Source: Diphasiastrum complanatum (taxonomy: Eukaryota; Streptophyta; Lycopodiopsida; Lycopodiales; Lycopodiaceae). Taken from it: a stretch of DNA of 60,000 nt. The DNA lies in the NCBI GenBank assembly GCA_029204225.1, contig CM055099.1, positions 42,960,597 to 43,020,596 on the forward strand, read 5' to 3'. This document shows, one piece after another, positions 1-10,573 of this stretch; position 1 is the stretch's first letter; every line of letters starts with the position of its first letter. The translations under genes and the position numbers were made by a program. Under the pieces are notes generated by a model that saw nothing but the letters and a program-made list of their open reading frames with translations, was not told where the DNA came from and did no database searches.

Positions 1-112
1 CAAGCGTGGCCCTGGATCAGTAGCTTCCGGATCGATCCTCAAGTGCGGCCCTGGATCAGTAGCTTCTGGATCAGTAGCAAATGGATCGTTAACAAATGGA
101 TATATCTATCTA

Positions 113-181
113 TATCTCTCTCTCTCTCTCTCTCTCTCATGCTGTCTTGCTCTCTCTCTCTCTCGCGCGCGCGCGCACGCA
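113..181. repeat. CT / CG / CA dinucleotide microsatellites
   Basis: Two (CT)n runs are separated by a short unique stretch (roughly 139-150). The second run passes into alternating CG and then CACG. This is simple sequence; the short ORFs across it have no coding character. Confidence 0.9.
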
Positions 182-189
182 CTCATCAT

Positions 190-690
190 TGTGTTTAGGG
201 TTAGATGGCCGTGGGGACCTCCTCGCCGGCAACGGGCTTCCCCTGGGCACCACCGCTTGACCGCCCTCCCCCTCCCTCACGGTTTTAGGGTGTTTTTTAG
301 GCCGAGGGGACCTCCTCGCCGGCGACGGGCTTCCCCCGGCCACCACCGCTTGACCGCCCTCCCTCACGATTTTAGGGTGTTTTTTAGGGCAGGGAACCTC
401 CTCGTCGGTGACTCCGGCCACCACCGCTAGACCCCCTTCCCCTCCCTCACGGTTTTAGGATGTGTTTTAGACCGAGGGGACCTCCTCGTCGGCGACGGGC
501 TTCCCGCGGCCACCACCGCTAGACCACCCTGAATGTTTTACCCCCGCTTTTTAGGGCGGGGACTCTCTCGCCGCCGACCGGCCACCACCGCTAGACCCCC
601 CTCCCTCACGATTTTAGGGTGTTTTTTAGAGGCGGAGGGACCTCCTCGTTGGCTTCCCCGGCCACCACCGCCATGTGGATCATTGTCGAT
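190..690. repeat. GC-rich minisatellite, about five monomers of 78-88 bp
   Basis: Each monomer carries a block like CCTCCTCGCCGGCGACGGGC, then GGCCACCACCGCTAGACC, then CCCTCACGGTTTTAGGGTG and TTTTTTAGG. The TTTTAGGG block recurs near 283, 371, 453, 535 and 613. Monomers differ by small indels, so ORFs on both strands are proline- and arginine-rich by-products. The TTTTAGGG motif resembles the plant telomere heptamer but occurs once per monomer. The region is much more GC-rich than the DNA to its right. Confidence 0.8.
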
Positions 691-1299
691 AGCAAGATCA
701 GGAGACTTCGCAAAATTGAACGGTCATGAATGCCTCCTCAAGCATCTAGGCTCAAAAATTCTTCATAGATCCTGCACGAAGATCAGAGACTGATGCGTTG
801 GCTCCTCGGCACCGAAGATTGCTCGTCGGTCGAGTAGTCCCCGGTGTCGTGAAAGGAAATTGGGAGGTAGGGATGGGGGCCTGGGTTGTGGGAGCATAGG
901 GCCAGACTAGGGTGGGAGGTGTGAGGAAGGGGAGAGAGGGAGAGGCTGTAGAGAGAGAGAAATTAAATGAAAAGTTAAAAAAATATATATATATTTAAAA
1001 TTTATAAAATCAAAAAAGACTAGAAAAAAATCAAACTAAGCAAAAGACGAAAGCAATTAATAAAAAAGCTTGATCTTTCTTATCGAAAAGAAAAAAATAT
1101 AATTAAGAATATAACTAAGAATAAAACAAATTAAGAGATACAGAAATATAACTAAGAATAAAACAAATTAATCAAAATAAAAATAAAAAAATCAAAACAA
1201 GTAAAAGAGAAAATAGAAAAAGAGAGGCAATGAAAAAAAGGCTAGGTAAGAAGGCCTTGGGCATAAATTGTTGTAGCACTTAATTGAAACGAACAATGT

Positions 1300-1353
<54 letters not shown>

Positions 1354-1766
1354 GAGTATGCCAGGTTATTGTAAAATTAAAATAGCTAAAAATTTAGTAT
1401 ATTAACTATTGGAGATAATGATGCATGGATTAAAATAAAAAGATATAATATTAAATATATCACAATATATTCGTTGGAGAGAGACCCAATATAACTCAAA
1501 GTGGGATTTGTTTTAAAATACAAAAAAGATGTTTTTGTATTCAAATGTTGATATAAAAGACAAGAAAAGACTCATAGAGACTATATTGAACCCAAACAAC
1601 TAGAAAAGATCATTCTGACAAAAAAAGATATTCTGAAAGAAAGAGTATAGATGAGGACAAAATGGAAAGTATCAGGGAGAACACCAATGGGACCTGCACA
1701 GAGCTTCCTTGGCAACATGGCGGCAAAGCTATTCTTACCAATGCTTTCTTTGAGGATGTTTTGTAG
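691..1766. other. Non-coding AT-rich stretch
   Basis: No convincing gene was seen. From about 960 to 1250 the sequence is A-rich on this strand with many AAATAAAA and ATAAAACAAATTA words. One TG microsatellite lies within it and is listed separately. Confidence 0.6.
1297..1348. repeat. (TG)n microsatellite
   Basis: About 25 near-perfect TG repeats with one TA interruption near 1304. Confidence 0.95.
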
Positions 1767-2851
1767 GTGAAAAGTACAAGAGAGAAGATTTTTGGAATAC
1801 TGATGCACGAAAATTCTTCATTGGAGGAGGAGATAGAAGTGCAACCACTCGTGGCAGTGGATGGAATGAAAATGTTTGTGCTGGAGAAACCTTTGACCAA
1901 CATATATTGCGTGAAGGAGAGCAAATCAAGTTGCAATGATGATTTCATTCTTGTGGATAGTGCAGATTCTAGTGCTAATGCAAACAAGATTGCCCTTGAA
2001 GATGATTTGTGTTTTGAAGGAGAGAATTTGAGAGTGCATGGGAATAATCCACCGAATGAAAATCATGATTTCGAGCACTCTACAGCGGAGCAGATACTAA
2101 TCAGAGGAGAAGATGGAACCTTGTAGAAACTTTTGTCTGCATGTGACAAGATTGTACGCGTGTCTGAGCTGCCTGTGGAGTATGATGGCAACATTGCTTT
2201 TGAGCTATCATGGGTGGATGATGTTTGCAATACGTGGGATGGAATGCAACAAAAATACGATGGACATTTGTGGACCAAACCAGTGACATCAAATGTTGTT
2301 TTTAATGAAAGGTGCGCAAAAGCATATGTGCAGGTTTGTATGAGTGTCCTAATCTAAACTGTGGAGGGCGAGATAACCTAACAAATGAGGAGGTTGAGAA
2401 TCTCAATTTGGCAGGTTTTCATTTGGAAACTAAAATAGAGGTTCCAACAACGTTGTCTCATAACCAGGAAGACACTCGTAATGGGTGCTACTGGTCACAT
2501 GTATCAAGAGAAGCTTTAAAGAGAATAGAGTCAGCTGCCAACATGATAGCGAGAGTGGTGTCAACAGAAGTAGTGAGGGCAAAAGAGCATGAAGTTTTTG
2601 AGATAGAGACAACACACTCAAGGATTGAGGGACATACATACAGAGTCATAATTAGCACAAACCCCTCTTGCACATGTCCAAATTTTATGTTTCGTTCCAC
2701 AAGAGATAAAAGGTTTTTGGCTTGTAAACATATGTATTTTGTTTACATGCAGGTATTTGGATTAGATGACAACCATAGCATGTACATACACCAACCCATG
2801 TTGTCAAACATTGAGGACTTTAGGGTCCTATCTTGTGCACGATTGTTGTGA
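1767..2851 (+). pseudogene. SWIM zinc-finger protein remnant (Mutator-like transposase or derived gene), disrupted
   Basis: Three consecutive plus-strand reading segments look coding. Segment one (1767-2126) ends at an in-frame TAG. The same frame reopens at once and runs to about 2357. The reading frame then shifts to the segment at 2312-2851. That last segment carries CTCPNF, a spacer and CKHMYFV, a CxC...CxH SWIM zinc finger, near residues 118-142 of its 179. SWIM domains sit near the C-terminus of MuDR/FAR1-type transposases and relatives. No DDE core was seen to the left, so only a C-terminal part is present. The frame change at about 2312-2335 could be an intron: CAG|GTTTGT is a possible donor. 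The TAG at 2124-2126 points to decay. A domesticated gene with unusual splicing cannot be excluded. Confidence 0.55.
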
Positions 2852-3311
2852 CTTTTAAGTTGGGCCCTTTTAGCTTTTTTATTTGCAACTTGACTTAGGG
2901 CCTCTAATGTCATTTTAGAGTTTTAAGCCCCTAGTCTCTTATTCCTAGGAATTACAACTTGCTACTTGTGATCATTGGTGGCTGGGCTTATACACACAGG
3001 ATGCCAGTGCCTTGCACTTATTATTCTACTGTACTGTGGCGAGGGCCACTAGGCAAGGCTTGGCCAACGGTATTTTAAGTGGTGGGACCCACTTATTTAT
3101 TTGTATACATGAAATACCCACAATAAGGTCCACGGCCCAAAGTAGTGTCGGTCCCTCGGCACTAGGCTGCAACTGTCATGAAGGGGCGTTGTTGTGGTTC
3201 GTTTATTGCTGGGACATGGGTGCTTCAGGAAAAGCGTGGATGGAATTCGCTTACATAAAACCTGAGGCTTTATTGATTGTTGATCAGCAAGAACCTAGAC
3301 TTGCCAGATTT
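2852..3311. other. Intergenic stretch sharing a 17-bp word with the tandem unit
   Basis: No gene is supported. TTTTAAGTTGGGCCCTT at 2853-2869 recurs at 6776-6792 and in every later unit. It is followed in both places by TAG or CTAG and a GTTGCAAC / TTTGCAAC word, which suggests a shared ancestral element. Confidence 0.45.
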
Positions 3312-4390
3312 TCAATAATACACATAAGGGTCTAGTGGCCATATCAGATAACCTTGTTCATTGACAATTGGGTAGTCGAGGCATTCCATCGGAGGATCCC
3401 AAGATAAATCTTGCTGATATAATGGATTTTCATAGATCGGCACAACTGGTCCCAATGTCATAGACTCCCCCAAATCATAATGTGGATATGACGTGTTTGG
3501 TTGATGCTCTTGTCTGTCCAGGTATTCGAAGTATGCATCAGCCTGACAACTTTCCTCAACAGTCAATATCATAGATTTAGGACAAGGCTTTATCATTGTA
3601 GGTTATGGTTCTTGCTATACAATTGGCCATTTTGGGCTTGGATTCCCTGGATTTGGCCTTTGAAGAATGGATATACCCCAAATTGGCGTTGATTTGGGGG
3701 TCTGTTGAATTGTGGAACAATTAGACTTTGGTTGAATCTTGCTCGTTGCAGAGCAATCATCAACTTTAGTCTTCTCTTGGTCATTGCACTTTCCCGTTGA
3801 AGGCTGCGTGATGGCACTTTTTCTTGGATCTTGTGCTGAATTGCCTTCAAGTTGCCCTGTTGGCGCTAGTCCCCTTTGTAATTCATCACTAAGAATTCTT
3901 CGCATTGAGTGCGAAAAAAGCCCTAACAGAATCTGCTGGAGTTCCTCGGTTGCCCGTGTCTTGATGAGGGTATCTTTCCGTACCTTGGGACTTTTGTAAG
4001 ATTTTCTTCTTCGTCACTCGCTTTATAACCCGGTGGCACTAAGATTTTTCTTTTGTAGTACGTTTGAGGTGGAAAGGTTACCACAGGTGCATGTCGGTCT
4101 ACATAGGCCAAATGCCTCCTGGCTATTTGTGAATTTCTCATTGGGAAATCTCGACATGGATGATTAACTCCGCATTGTGAACACGAGGGATCAAATGTTG
4201 ACGGATCCCCTCGATGTGGACATTCAGCACGTCGGTGTTTTCCTCCGCATCCATAGCACCTAACTGAGTGCAGTATGTCATCACCTCTAAGTTGATAGGC
4301 ATACACCGGTAACAAATTCCCCTTAGGAGCTTCCACAAAATAGACTGGTAGGCTATTAGTTCTTGATGGGCAGATTTGTCAGAATTTTGA
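3312..4390 (-). pseudogene. Decayed retrotransposon gag-like region with zinc-knuckle motifs
   Basis: On the minus strand an open segment from about 4385 to 3923 contains CYGCGGKHRRAEC (CX2CX3HX4C, one residue shorter than the usual CX2CX4HX4C). It is followed by a second, irregular Cys/His cluster, CSQCGVNHPC. Two further minus-strand segments in other frames (3905-3593 and 3596-3312) continue the coding-like composition, so the frame is broken at least twice. No protease, RT or integrase motif was found to the left. The polarity matches the tRNA-Asp primer site at 6267-6284: LTR, primer site, long leader containing the minisatellite, then gag. I therefore infer a gypsy-type or LARD-like element read leftwards. 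The family is not identified. Confidence 0.5.
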
Positions 4391-4459
4391 AAAAACGCAG
4401 TTTTTTGGCACTTTTTAGCACTTTTTCTTAGATATTTCTAAATCTAGCCATTGGATTTT

Positions 4460-5950
4460 ATTAAAAAAATTATAGTAGCCAGATCTTGGTTAGATCTATC
4501 TAAAAAACTCGTTGCGAAGGTTACTTCCCAGCAGATCTCAAAAAATCATGGAAAAAGTGCATTTTTTGGGGTCTTTTTTAAAAAATTTAATATTTTCTGT
4601 GAACAAACCCTCACAGACTGGTATGCACTTGTATCTCAGTCAGATTCAGCTGCTCACCAAGCTGCAAGAGTTACTTCCCAAGGAAACTCAAAAAATATTG
4701 AAAAAAGTGCATGCTTTTGGGGTTTTTTTGCAAAATTTAAAGATTTTCTGGGAAAAAACCCTTTCAGACTGGTATGCACTTGTATCTCAGTCAGATTCAG
4801 CTGCTCACCTAGCTGAGAGAGTTACTTCCCTAGGAAACTCAAAAAATATTGACAAAAGTGCATTTTCTTGGGTTTTTTTTTTGCAAAATTTTAAGATTTT
4901 CTGGGAACAAACCCTCGTAGACTGGTATGCACTTGTATCTTAGTGATATTTACCTGCTCACCAAGCTGCAAGAGTTCATTCCCTAGGAAACGCAGAAAAT
5001 CTTGAAAAAAGTGCATTTTTTTGGGGGTTTTTTGCAAAATTTTAGGATTTTCTGGGAAAAAACCCTCGCAGACTAGTATGCACTTGTATCTCAGTTAGAT
5101 TCACTTGATCACCAAGCTGCAAGAGTTACTTCCTAGGGAAACTCAAAAATCTTAAAAAAACTGCATTTTTTTGTGGTTTTTTGGCCAAATTTTGAGATTT
5201 TTTGGGAACTAATCTTCGCAGGCTGGTATGTGCTTGTATCTGAGTCAGATACACTTGCTTACTAAGCTGTGAGAGTTACTTCCCAGAGAAACTCAAAAAT
5301 TTTCTATCTGAGAAGGTTCTAGGCCACTTTTTGCTCTTGGGAACCTTCACAGGGGCACTTTTTTGGGGATCTAACTCTCGCAGACTTCTCTGTGTCCTTG
5401 TCTTAGTGAGATGGAACTTCAGAGAGCTCTGCGAAGGTTACTTCCCAAGGAATCTCAAAAAAACATTGTCTGAGAAGGTTCTAGGCCACTTTTTGCTCTT
5501 GGGAACCTTCCCAGGGGCACTTTTTTTGGGATCTAACTCTCGCAGACTTCTCTGTGTCCTTGTCTCAGTGAGATGGAACTTCAGAGAGCTCTGCGAAGGT
5601 TACTTCCGAAGGAAACTCAAAAATTTGTTGTTTGAGAAGGTTCTAGGCCATTTTTTGCTCTTGGGAACCTTCACAGGGGCTCTTTTTTTGGGATCTAACC
5701 CTCGCAGACTCCTCTGTGTCCTAGTCTCAGTGAGATGGAACTTCAGAGAGCTCTGCGAAGGTTAGTTTTGAGTTTTGAATTTTTTTTTTGATTTTTACAA
5801 AGGATTTTTGATTTTTTTTTTGGGTTTTTCTCTGTTTTTTCAAAATCTGATAGGAACTAACCCTCGCAGGCTTCTATGCAGGTCTGGGACAGTACTATGG
5901 AGCTGCTGCCAGTCATGCAAAGGTTCATGCCCACTGGTTTTTGAGAAATC
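4460..5950. repeat. Minisatellite with two monomer lengths (about 151 bp, then 162 bp)
   Basis: The anchor word CTCGCAGACT or a variant occurs near 4611, 4763, 4914, 5066, 5215, 5378, 5540, 5702 and 5864. Spacings are about 152, 151, 152, 149, 163, 162, 162 and 162. Monomers share the order CTCGCAGACTGG.., then GTCTCAGT.AGAT, then GAGAGTTACTTCCC, then GGAAACTCAAAAA. The first five resemble each other (GGTATGCACTTGTATC); the later ones carry TTCTCTGTGTCCTTGTC and GGTTCTAGGCCACTTTTTGC. The last anchor, 5864, is exactly where homology to the tandem units begins. Confidence 0.85.
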
Positions 5951-6266
5951 AAAATCTAATGAGATTTTACCTCTCTTTTTCCCTTCAAAAATATATTTTG
6001 GGCTTTTTTTTTCTGATTTTTATGGATTTTATGGATTAATGAAGGGATTGGGTGCTTGGATCTGATCCTCCCACCCCACAATCTCTCCCTATAGTTGAAA
6101 AAAACAAAAAAAATCACAAAAAAATGGCAAAACCTAAGACTACTCACACTATTCTACCTCTAAAATTCGATTTTTTGGTGAAAATGAATGGTGAGAGAGA
6201 AGAAAAGAGAGAGGGAAAGAGAGGAAGAGATTAAGAAAACTATGCGGCGAAGCGAGTGTGTGTCGC

Positions 6267-6284
6267 TCCCTGGCAACGGCGCCA
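6267..6284 (-). other. Primer-binding site complementary to tRNA-Asp, beside an LTR-like end
   Basis: The minus strand reads TGGCGCCGTTGCCAGGGA, one mismatch from the tRNA-Asp 3'-end complement TGGCGCCGTTGCCGGGGA used by many plant Ty3/gypsy elements. It is separated by two bases from TGTTGTGTCG (6287 onward on the plus strand), giving a CA-3' LTR end on the minus strand. The LTR would extend rightwards through the GA tract. Its outer end was not found. Confidence 0.65.
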
Positions 6285-6392
6285 ATTGTTGTGTCGTCGA
6301 TGTAGCATAGGGGTCCGTCGCTGGGAGCGGCAACCTCGCCTTCACCTGCATAGCAAGAAGAGAGAGGGAGAGGAGAGAGAGGAGAAAGAGAG

Positions 6393-6567
<175 letters not shown>

Positions 6568-6952
6568 AAACCAAGAGAGTTTTATTAGAATGAGAATGGA
6601 AGATGGTGCAATACAAAGGAAATGACTCCCTCTTATAGATTTTAGAGGTGAGCCTCCTTTACTCTCATTGGCCACTTCATTCGGGAAAGGATTCTAATCC
6701 AAGCCTTTCAAAGAAACACAACTTAAATCTAATGGTGCTAAGAAAGCACAAGGGCACTCACATGATTCATGTGAGTTTTAAGTTGGGCCCTTCTAGAAAT
6801 AGTTGCAACAGAGAGAATAGTGATGAAAACCTTGCACTCATGGACCATGACTTTAGAACACCAGATTATGCTGGGAGAGAAGGGATGTTGACTAGCCCCT
6901 TGAGCCATAACATATTTGACCCCCTCCTTGATGGGATAACCCAATCCACTGT

Positions 6953-7512
6953 ATGACTAGTGAGCCAGTGAAAAAGAGGTGGAGTGAACTATCTTTTGAC
7001 CAACTAATTATATTGTTTGATATTGACCGAATGTCCATGAATGATGGAGGCACAAGCCCATATCAACCCATCAACGATGATGATAACTTAAGATCTTCTG
7101 ACAATATAGTAGACAAGTACCCACCGGATGAGTCCCATGAAACTCCCATCTTCTATTTTGCAGATTATTTACACGATATTGAGATGCCTCCTCTAGAATT
7201 AGAGGAGCAAGAAACTCTCTGTGAGCACGATAGGTCGATAGATACACTTGAAGTACTGACAAAGAAGGACTTGCTAGCGCCATAGATGCATTCTTAAGCT
7301 CAAAAGAGCTTGCAAATAATGGTATATTTGTCTATGAGTCCAAATATATTTCAGATTCGCATGGAATTTATGGTAATCTTGAAGCCATTCCATTGCCGAA
7401 GTTTGGGAGTGATGTACTCATGACAAAATTTGTTTTAGAATCCTTTAGAAGCAAACTACTAGTAAATGTGAGAAATCCGCTGAAAATTAATATTGGATTA
7501 GAAAATATCCAA
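6953..7512 (+). pseudogene. Unidentified coding exon with a 3' splice-donor, frame-broken (unit 1)
   Basis: A 110-codon segment (start MTSEPVKKRW; acidic, with FYFADYLHDIEMPPLELEEQ) ends in TAG at 7283-7285. An overlapping frame then reads LASAIDAFLSSKELANNGIF through SKLLVNVRNPLKIN to GLENIQ. That frame stops exactly at CAA|GTAAGT (7512/7513), a consensus splice donor. The two segments look like one exon separated by a frameshift near 7255-7285. The NPLKI stretch recalls the beta-sandwich regions of TRAPPC8-type trafficking proteins. That is only a resemblance, and the protein is not identified. No matching downstream exon was found, so this is probably a captured gene fragment. A preceding ORF (6648-6956) is open in units 1-3 but shifted by one inserted G in unit 4, arguing against constraint. 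Confidence 0.4.
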
Positions 7513-8091
7513 GTAAGTTAGTTTCTTTCTTTACATAATATATTTGTTGATTTCTTTTCAAGTGTAAGCATCCGTAGGCAACCTACTATGTTTGTCTGTG
7601 AAGAATTATCAAATGATATTCTTTCATAAGCAAAAAAGTTGTTATACTTGTAGTTCAAAGTTGAAGACCATTATTGCTTGTTCTTTGTTGCCAAAAATTG
7701 TTGTTGTCCGCCCTCCCATGCCATTAATTGCTCTTACATGATCTTTGGGGGTGAAGACTATACCAATCTTTGCCATGACTGTCAAAGAATGTCATTGCCA
7801 TTCCTTTGTGGCCATTAACTATAATATTGTGGTCATTCATAATGTATAGATTGTAAAAATTGTCTATGAAACTCAAACAAATCAAAGTATAAATATATTC
7901 CTTGGTATGCTAGTGGAAAATAGTCTTTGTCACAAAAAATAAATGGATGCTACATATTTTTTCTTTTGTCACAATCATAGCCATCACATTGCTTACAAGA
8001 TATGTGAATTTCTAAGTGCACAAGAACTTAGAGCCTTTTTTTGACTTAGATTTGAAGGCTTATTTAACATTACATGTAAAGTATCCACTCA
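7513..8091. other. Non-coding stretch after the exon fragment
   Basis: No gene was seen. The sequence is AT-rich and nearly identical in all units. It would be intron if the upstream exon is real. Confidence 0.5.
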
Positions 8092-8201
8092 TCTATGTAT
8101 ACTAAAAGAAATTGGGTTTCTGGGAAGCTCATGCTGCCCGGTCGGGCAAGGGGATGGGCACGGGCCGCCCTTATATTTTGAATTTGCCGCAGGCGTACTA
8201 G
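8092..8201 (+). mobile_element. Candidate 110-bp mini-Helitron remnant (unit 1)
   Basis: The segment starts TCTATGTATACTAAAAG, preceded by A, and ends CTAG followed by T, as expected for Helitron insertion between A and T. A short hairpin (GCC GCA GGC) lies a few bases before CTAG. The interior has the palindrome TGCCCGGTCGGGCA and a GGGCACGGGCCGCCC block, GC-rich against AT-rich surroundings. The length is very small, so this may be an end-only derivative. Cognates are at 17123-17232, 26109-26218 and 35050-35159. Confidence 0.3.
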
Positions 8202-8519
8202 TGTGATACTAATATCATTTCATATAGCTACCATCAAACTTTAATGTGAGGTGAACAAAGTCCAAAGATGCAAAGATGTTTAGAGTTGTTTACTGTGGCC
8301 AAGAAGGAGGTGGAGGCGCATACTCGAGTTATTAATAGCTTAGGGATGCCTAAGGAGCTTTCTCTGAAACCTAGGGCTTTGGCTTGACCATAATGTAATC
8401 GTTGTCAATTACTAGTTGCATAAATACTTCAAAAACAAGTGCATTGTGGCAAGCCACCGGCCCTGCCTTTGCAACATGCAATAAACTGTACGTTGTTAAA
8501 GTTTTTTTTTTATGATTTT

Positions 8520-9075
8520 GCATCCGAGTTTTGTGTTAGCAAGCATATCAATCATATTGTTGTGCATGCTATTTTTTCAGAGTTTTGTGTCAGCAAGCAG
8601 GTCAATCATACTGTTTTGCATTTGAATTTTGAAACCTCCTGTTTCTTTGATTTTTATATATTCATCCAGAGTTTTGTGCTAGCAAGCAGATGAATCATAC
8701 TATTTTCCATATTAATCTTTGATCCTAGTTTTTCATCCTAAATTTTGTGTCAGCAAGCAGAATCTTTCTAGAGGGTTTAGTTTTTGGTATAAGCTAAAAC
8801 TTCGATCTTGTCACAACTTGCCATGATCATCGAGAATCCAGTGTCACCAAGCAGAATATACATATAATTTTGCTTATTTTTATCATAGGAAATCTTGTGT
8901 AAGTCAGCAAGATTTGTTATATTATTCTGCCTATTCCTCGTTCCTTATGTAAGCTTCAGGTTTTTGGATAAAAGTGGCTGGAGTATGGGCGAAACATGGC
9001 ACCAACTTCAAGAGAAAAATGATATATTCTGTGTCAGCTGCTGCAGGCAGCTTTTTTGGTGGATGCATGCACGAT
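8520..9075. repeat. Degenerate short repeats around TTTTGTGTCAGCAAGCAG
   Basis: The motif TTTTGTGTNAGCAAGCA, followed by TCAATCATACT or AATC, recurs near 8530, 8583, 8669 and 8741, with weaker copies near 8840, 8894 and 9040. Spacing is irregular (50-100 bp). There is no coding character; the ORF at 8439-8693 simply translates the repeats. Confidence 0.6.
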
Positions 9076-9329
9076 CACTCGTAGTTTGATGCTATTGGGC
9101 TAAGTAGGGTGGTTGACTGCTGATTCTTTCGAAAGAGTCAAGATCACTTTCCTGCCTTTGCTCTTCTCCCGTATCTTGTATACATCTCACGGTGATCCCT
9201 TGTTCTTCTTGCTTTTGATGTGAGTTAGCGCTTGTGGTCTGCTTTTCGTTTTATTCAGAGTATTTGCCCAAGGATTTGTGTTTTACATTCGTTTTCTATG
9301 CTTTTCTTTTGCCTTTGTCTAATCTATCA

Positions 9330-9510
9330 TGGTCGGTGATGCCAAAGCTATTCATCGTCTTGCAATCAATCTGCTATGGTCAGCGTGGCCATAGCTATTC
9401 ATTCTTTTGCTATCTGTCATGATCTGTGCGGCCTAAGCTATTCGCTCTTTTGCGATTTGGTATGCTCAGTGCGTTCAGATCTATTTATTATTTCGCTCCA
9501 AATTTTGGTA
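9330..9510. repeat. Degenerate ~43 bp repeats (CTATGGTCAGCGTGGCC type)
   Basis: Successive blocks read CATGGTCGGTGATGCCAAAG, ATGGTCAGCGTGGCCATAGC, ATGATCTGTGCGGCCTAAGC and ATGCTCAGTGCGTTCAGATC. Each is followed by CTATT and a CTTTTGC or similar word, at about 45-60 bp spacing. They lie 3' of the GH18 gene and are preserved in all four units. Confidence 0.55.
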
Positions 9511-9548
9511 ACTGCCAAGCTACTGATCAGACTATCAATTCTAGTTAG

Positions 9549-10082
9549 CTAGATACCCCTCACTCGTCTAATTATCGGAAGCATGTAAAAGTTCAAGTAT
9601 CCATAGTAAAAAAAGCACTGTAACAACCAGAAATATAAGATCTGTATGCACCGAATATGGTAGTTCTGTTCCGATTTGCCAGAACTAATTTTTGATGAGA
9701 GATCAGAGACCAGAGTTGGTAACGTGGTGCTGAGAATTAGTGCCAAAACAAGTACACTTGAAAGAGACACCCATTCACCCAGAAACAGCGTGAAAAGTTG
9801 GATCTGATAGAAATCCTGGAACCACACCAATGCAATAAAACAGCCACCACAAATCTCTGAACCACAGCAACGCAGGTAACAATCCCAAAATACAGGTATG
9901 CAAGACTGGCTCACCGAAACTGTTTTACAAAAACAAAAATCTGGAAAGAGACAGGAAATCTTTGAACTAATAACAAATGACATCTTTGAACTAATAACAA
10001 ATGACAGACCATGAACACGAAGACAGTTCTTCTGACCTGGAAACCGTTGCATGCAGGACACGGAAGACTCCGCAAATAGCAA
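9549..10082 (-). other. Conserved 177-codon open frame 3' of the GH18 gene; coding status doubtful
   Basis: A cysteine- and aromatic-rich frame stays open in all four units (177 codons in units 1-3, 172 in unit 4). It lies about 490 bp downstream of the GH18 stop on the same strand. It contains a perfect 24-bp tandem duplication (9958-9981 and 9982-10005), giving a repeated FVISSK block. No family is recognised, and composition is like translated non-coding DNA (many Phe, Cys, Ser). Its retention may reflect only recent duplication. It could be 3' UTR or flanking sequence. Confidence 0.25.
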
Positions 10083-10573
10083 GGGACATCAAAATACGAA
10101 TCCAATCCACGCATGAACCGCCAGAAAATAATAAAACCAGTAACACAAACAAATATTCGAAATTTAGAAAAAGAAAAAAAAAACAAAAAGCAATAGCTTA
10201 GAAAAAAGCTTTAAAATCAGACAATTCATTCACAGCACAACCCAAAATATAATTTAAAATATTTAGATATGTTCTTGAATGAAGTCCCAACACAAGCAGC
10301 TCAATCTTGCACATGAACGCTAAGTCGTCCTTGCAAAGCAAGCCAGGGCCAAAAAGGAGGCAATGATATTGATTGCTATTGGTGTTTACAAATGACGCAA
10401 CACACCTAATGCATTCAATATTCCAAAACAAACCTTTTCATGATCCTTGAGTCTAAATTTGCTGAATACTCCAAGTTACTCAATAATACATGAAAGCAGA
10501 AACAATGCTTTCCCATAAGATTTACAGACTCTTTCTTCTTGCTATAGGTAGTAGAAATACTTCATAACTCTCA

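Noticed and set aside
190-690. Interstitial telomere array
   Set aside because: The TTTAGGG-like word occurs once per ~80 bp monomer, not as consecutive heptamers.
5331-5765. 144-codon ORF with internal protein repeats
   Set aside because: It translates the 162-bp minisatellite; 162 is divisible by three, so frames stay open by chance.
8520-9075. CRISPR-like spaced repeats
   Set aside because: Repeats are degenerate with irregular spacing, in a eukaryotic context and without cas genes.
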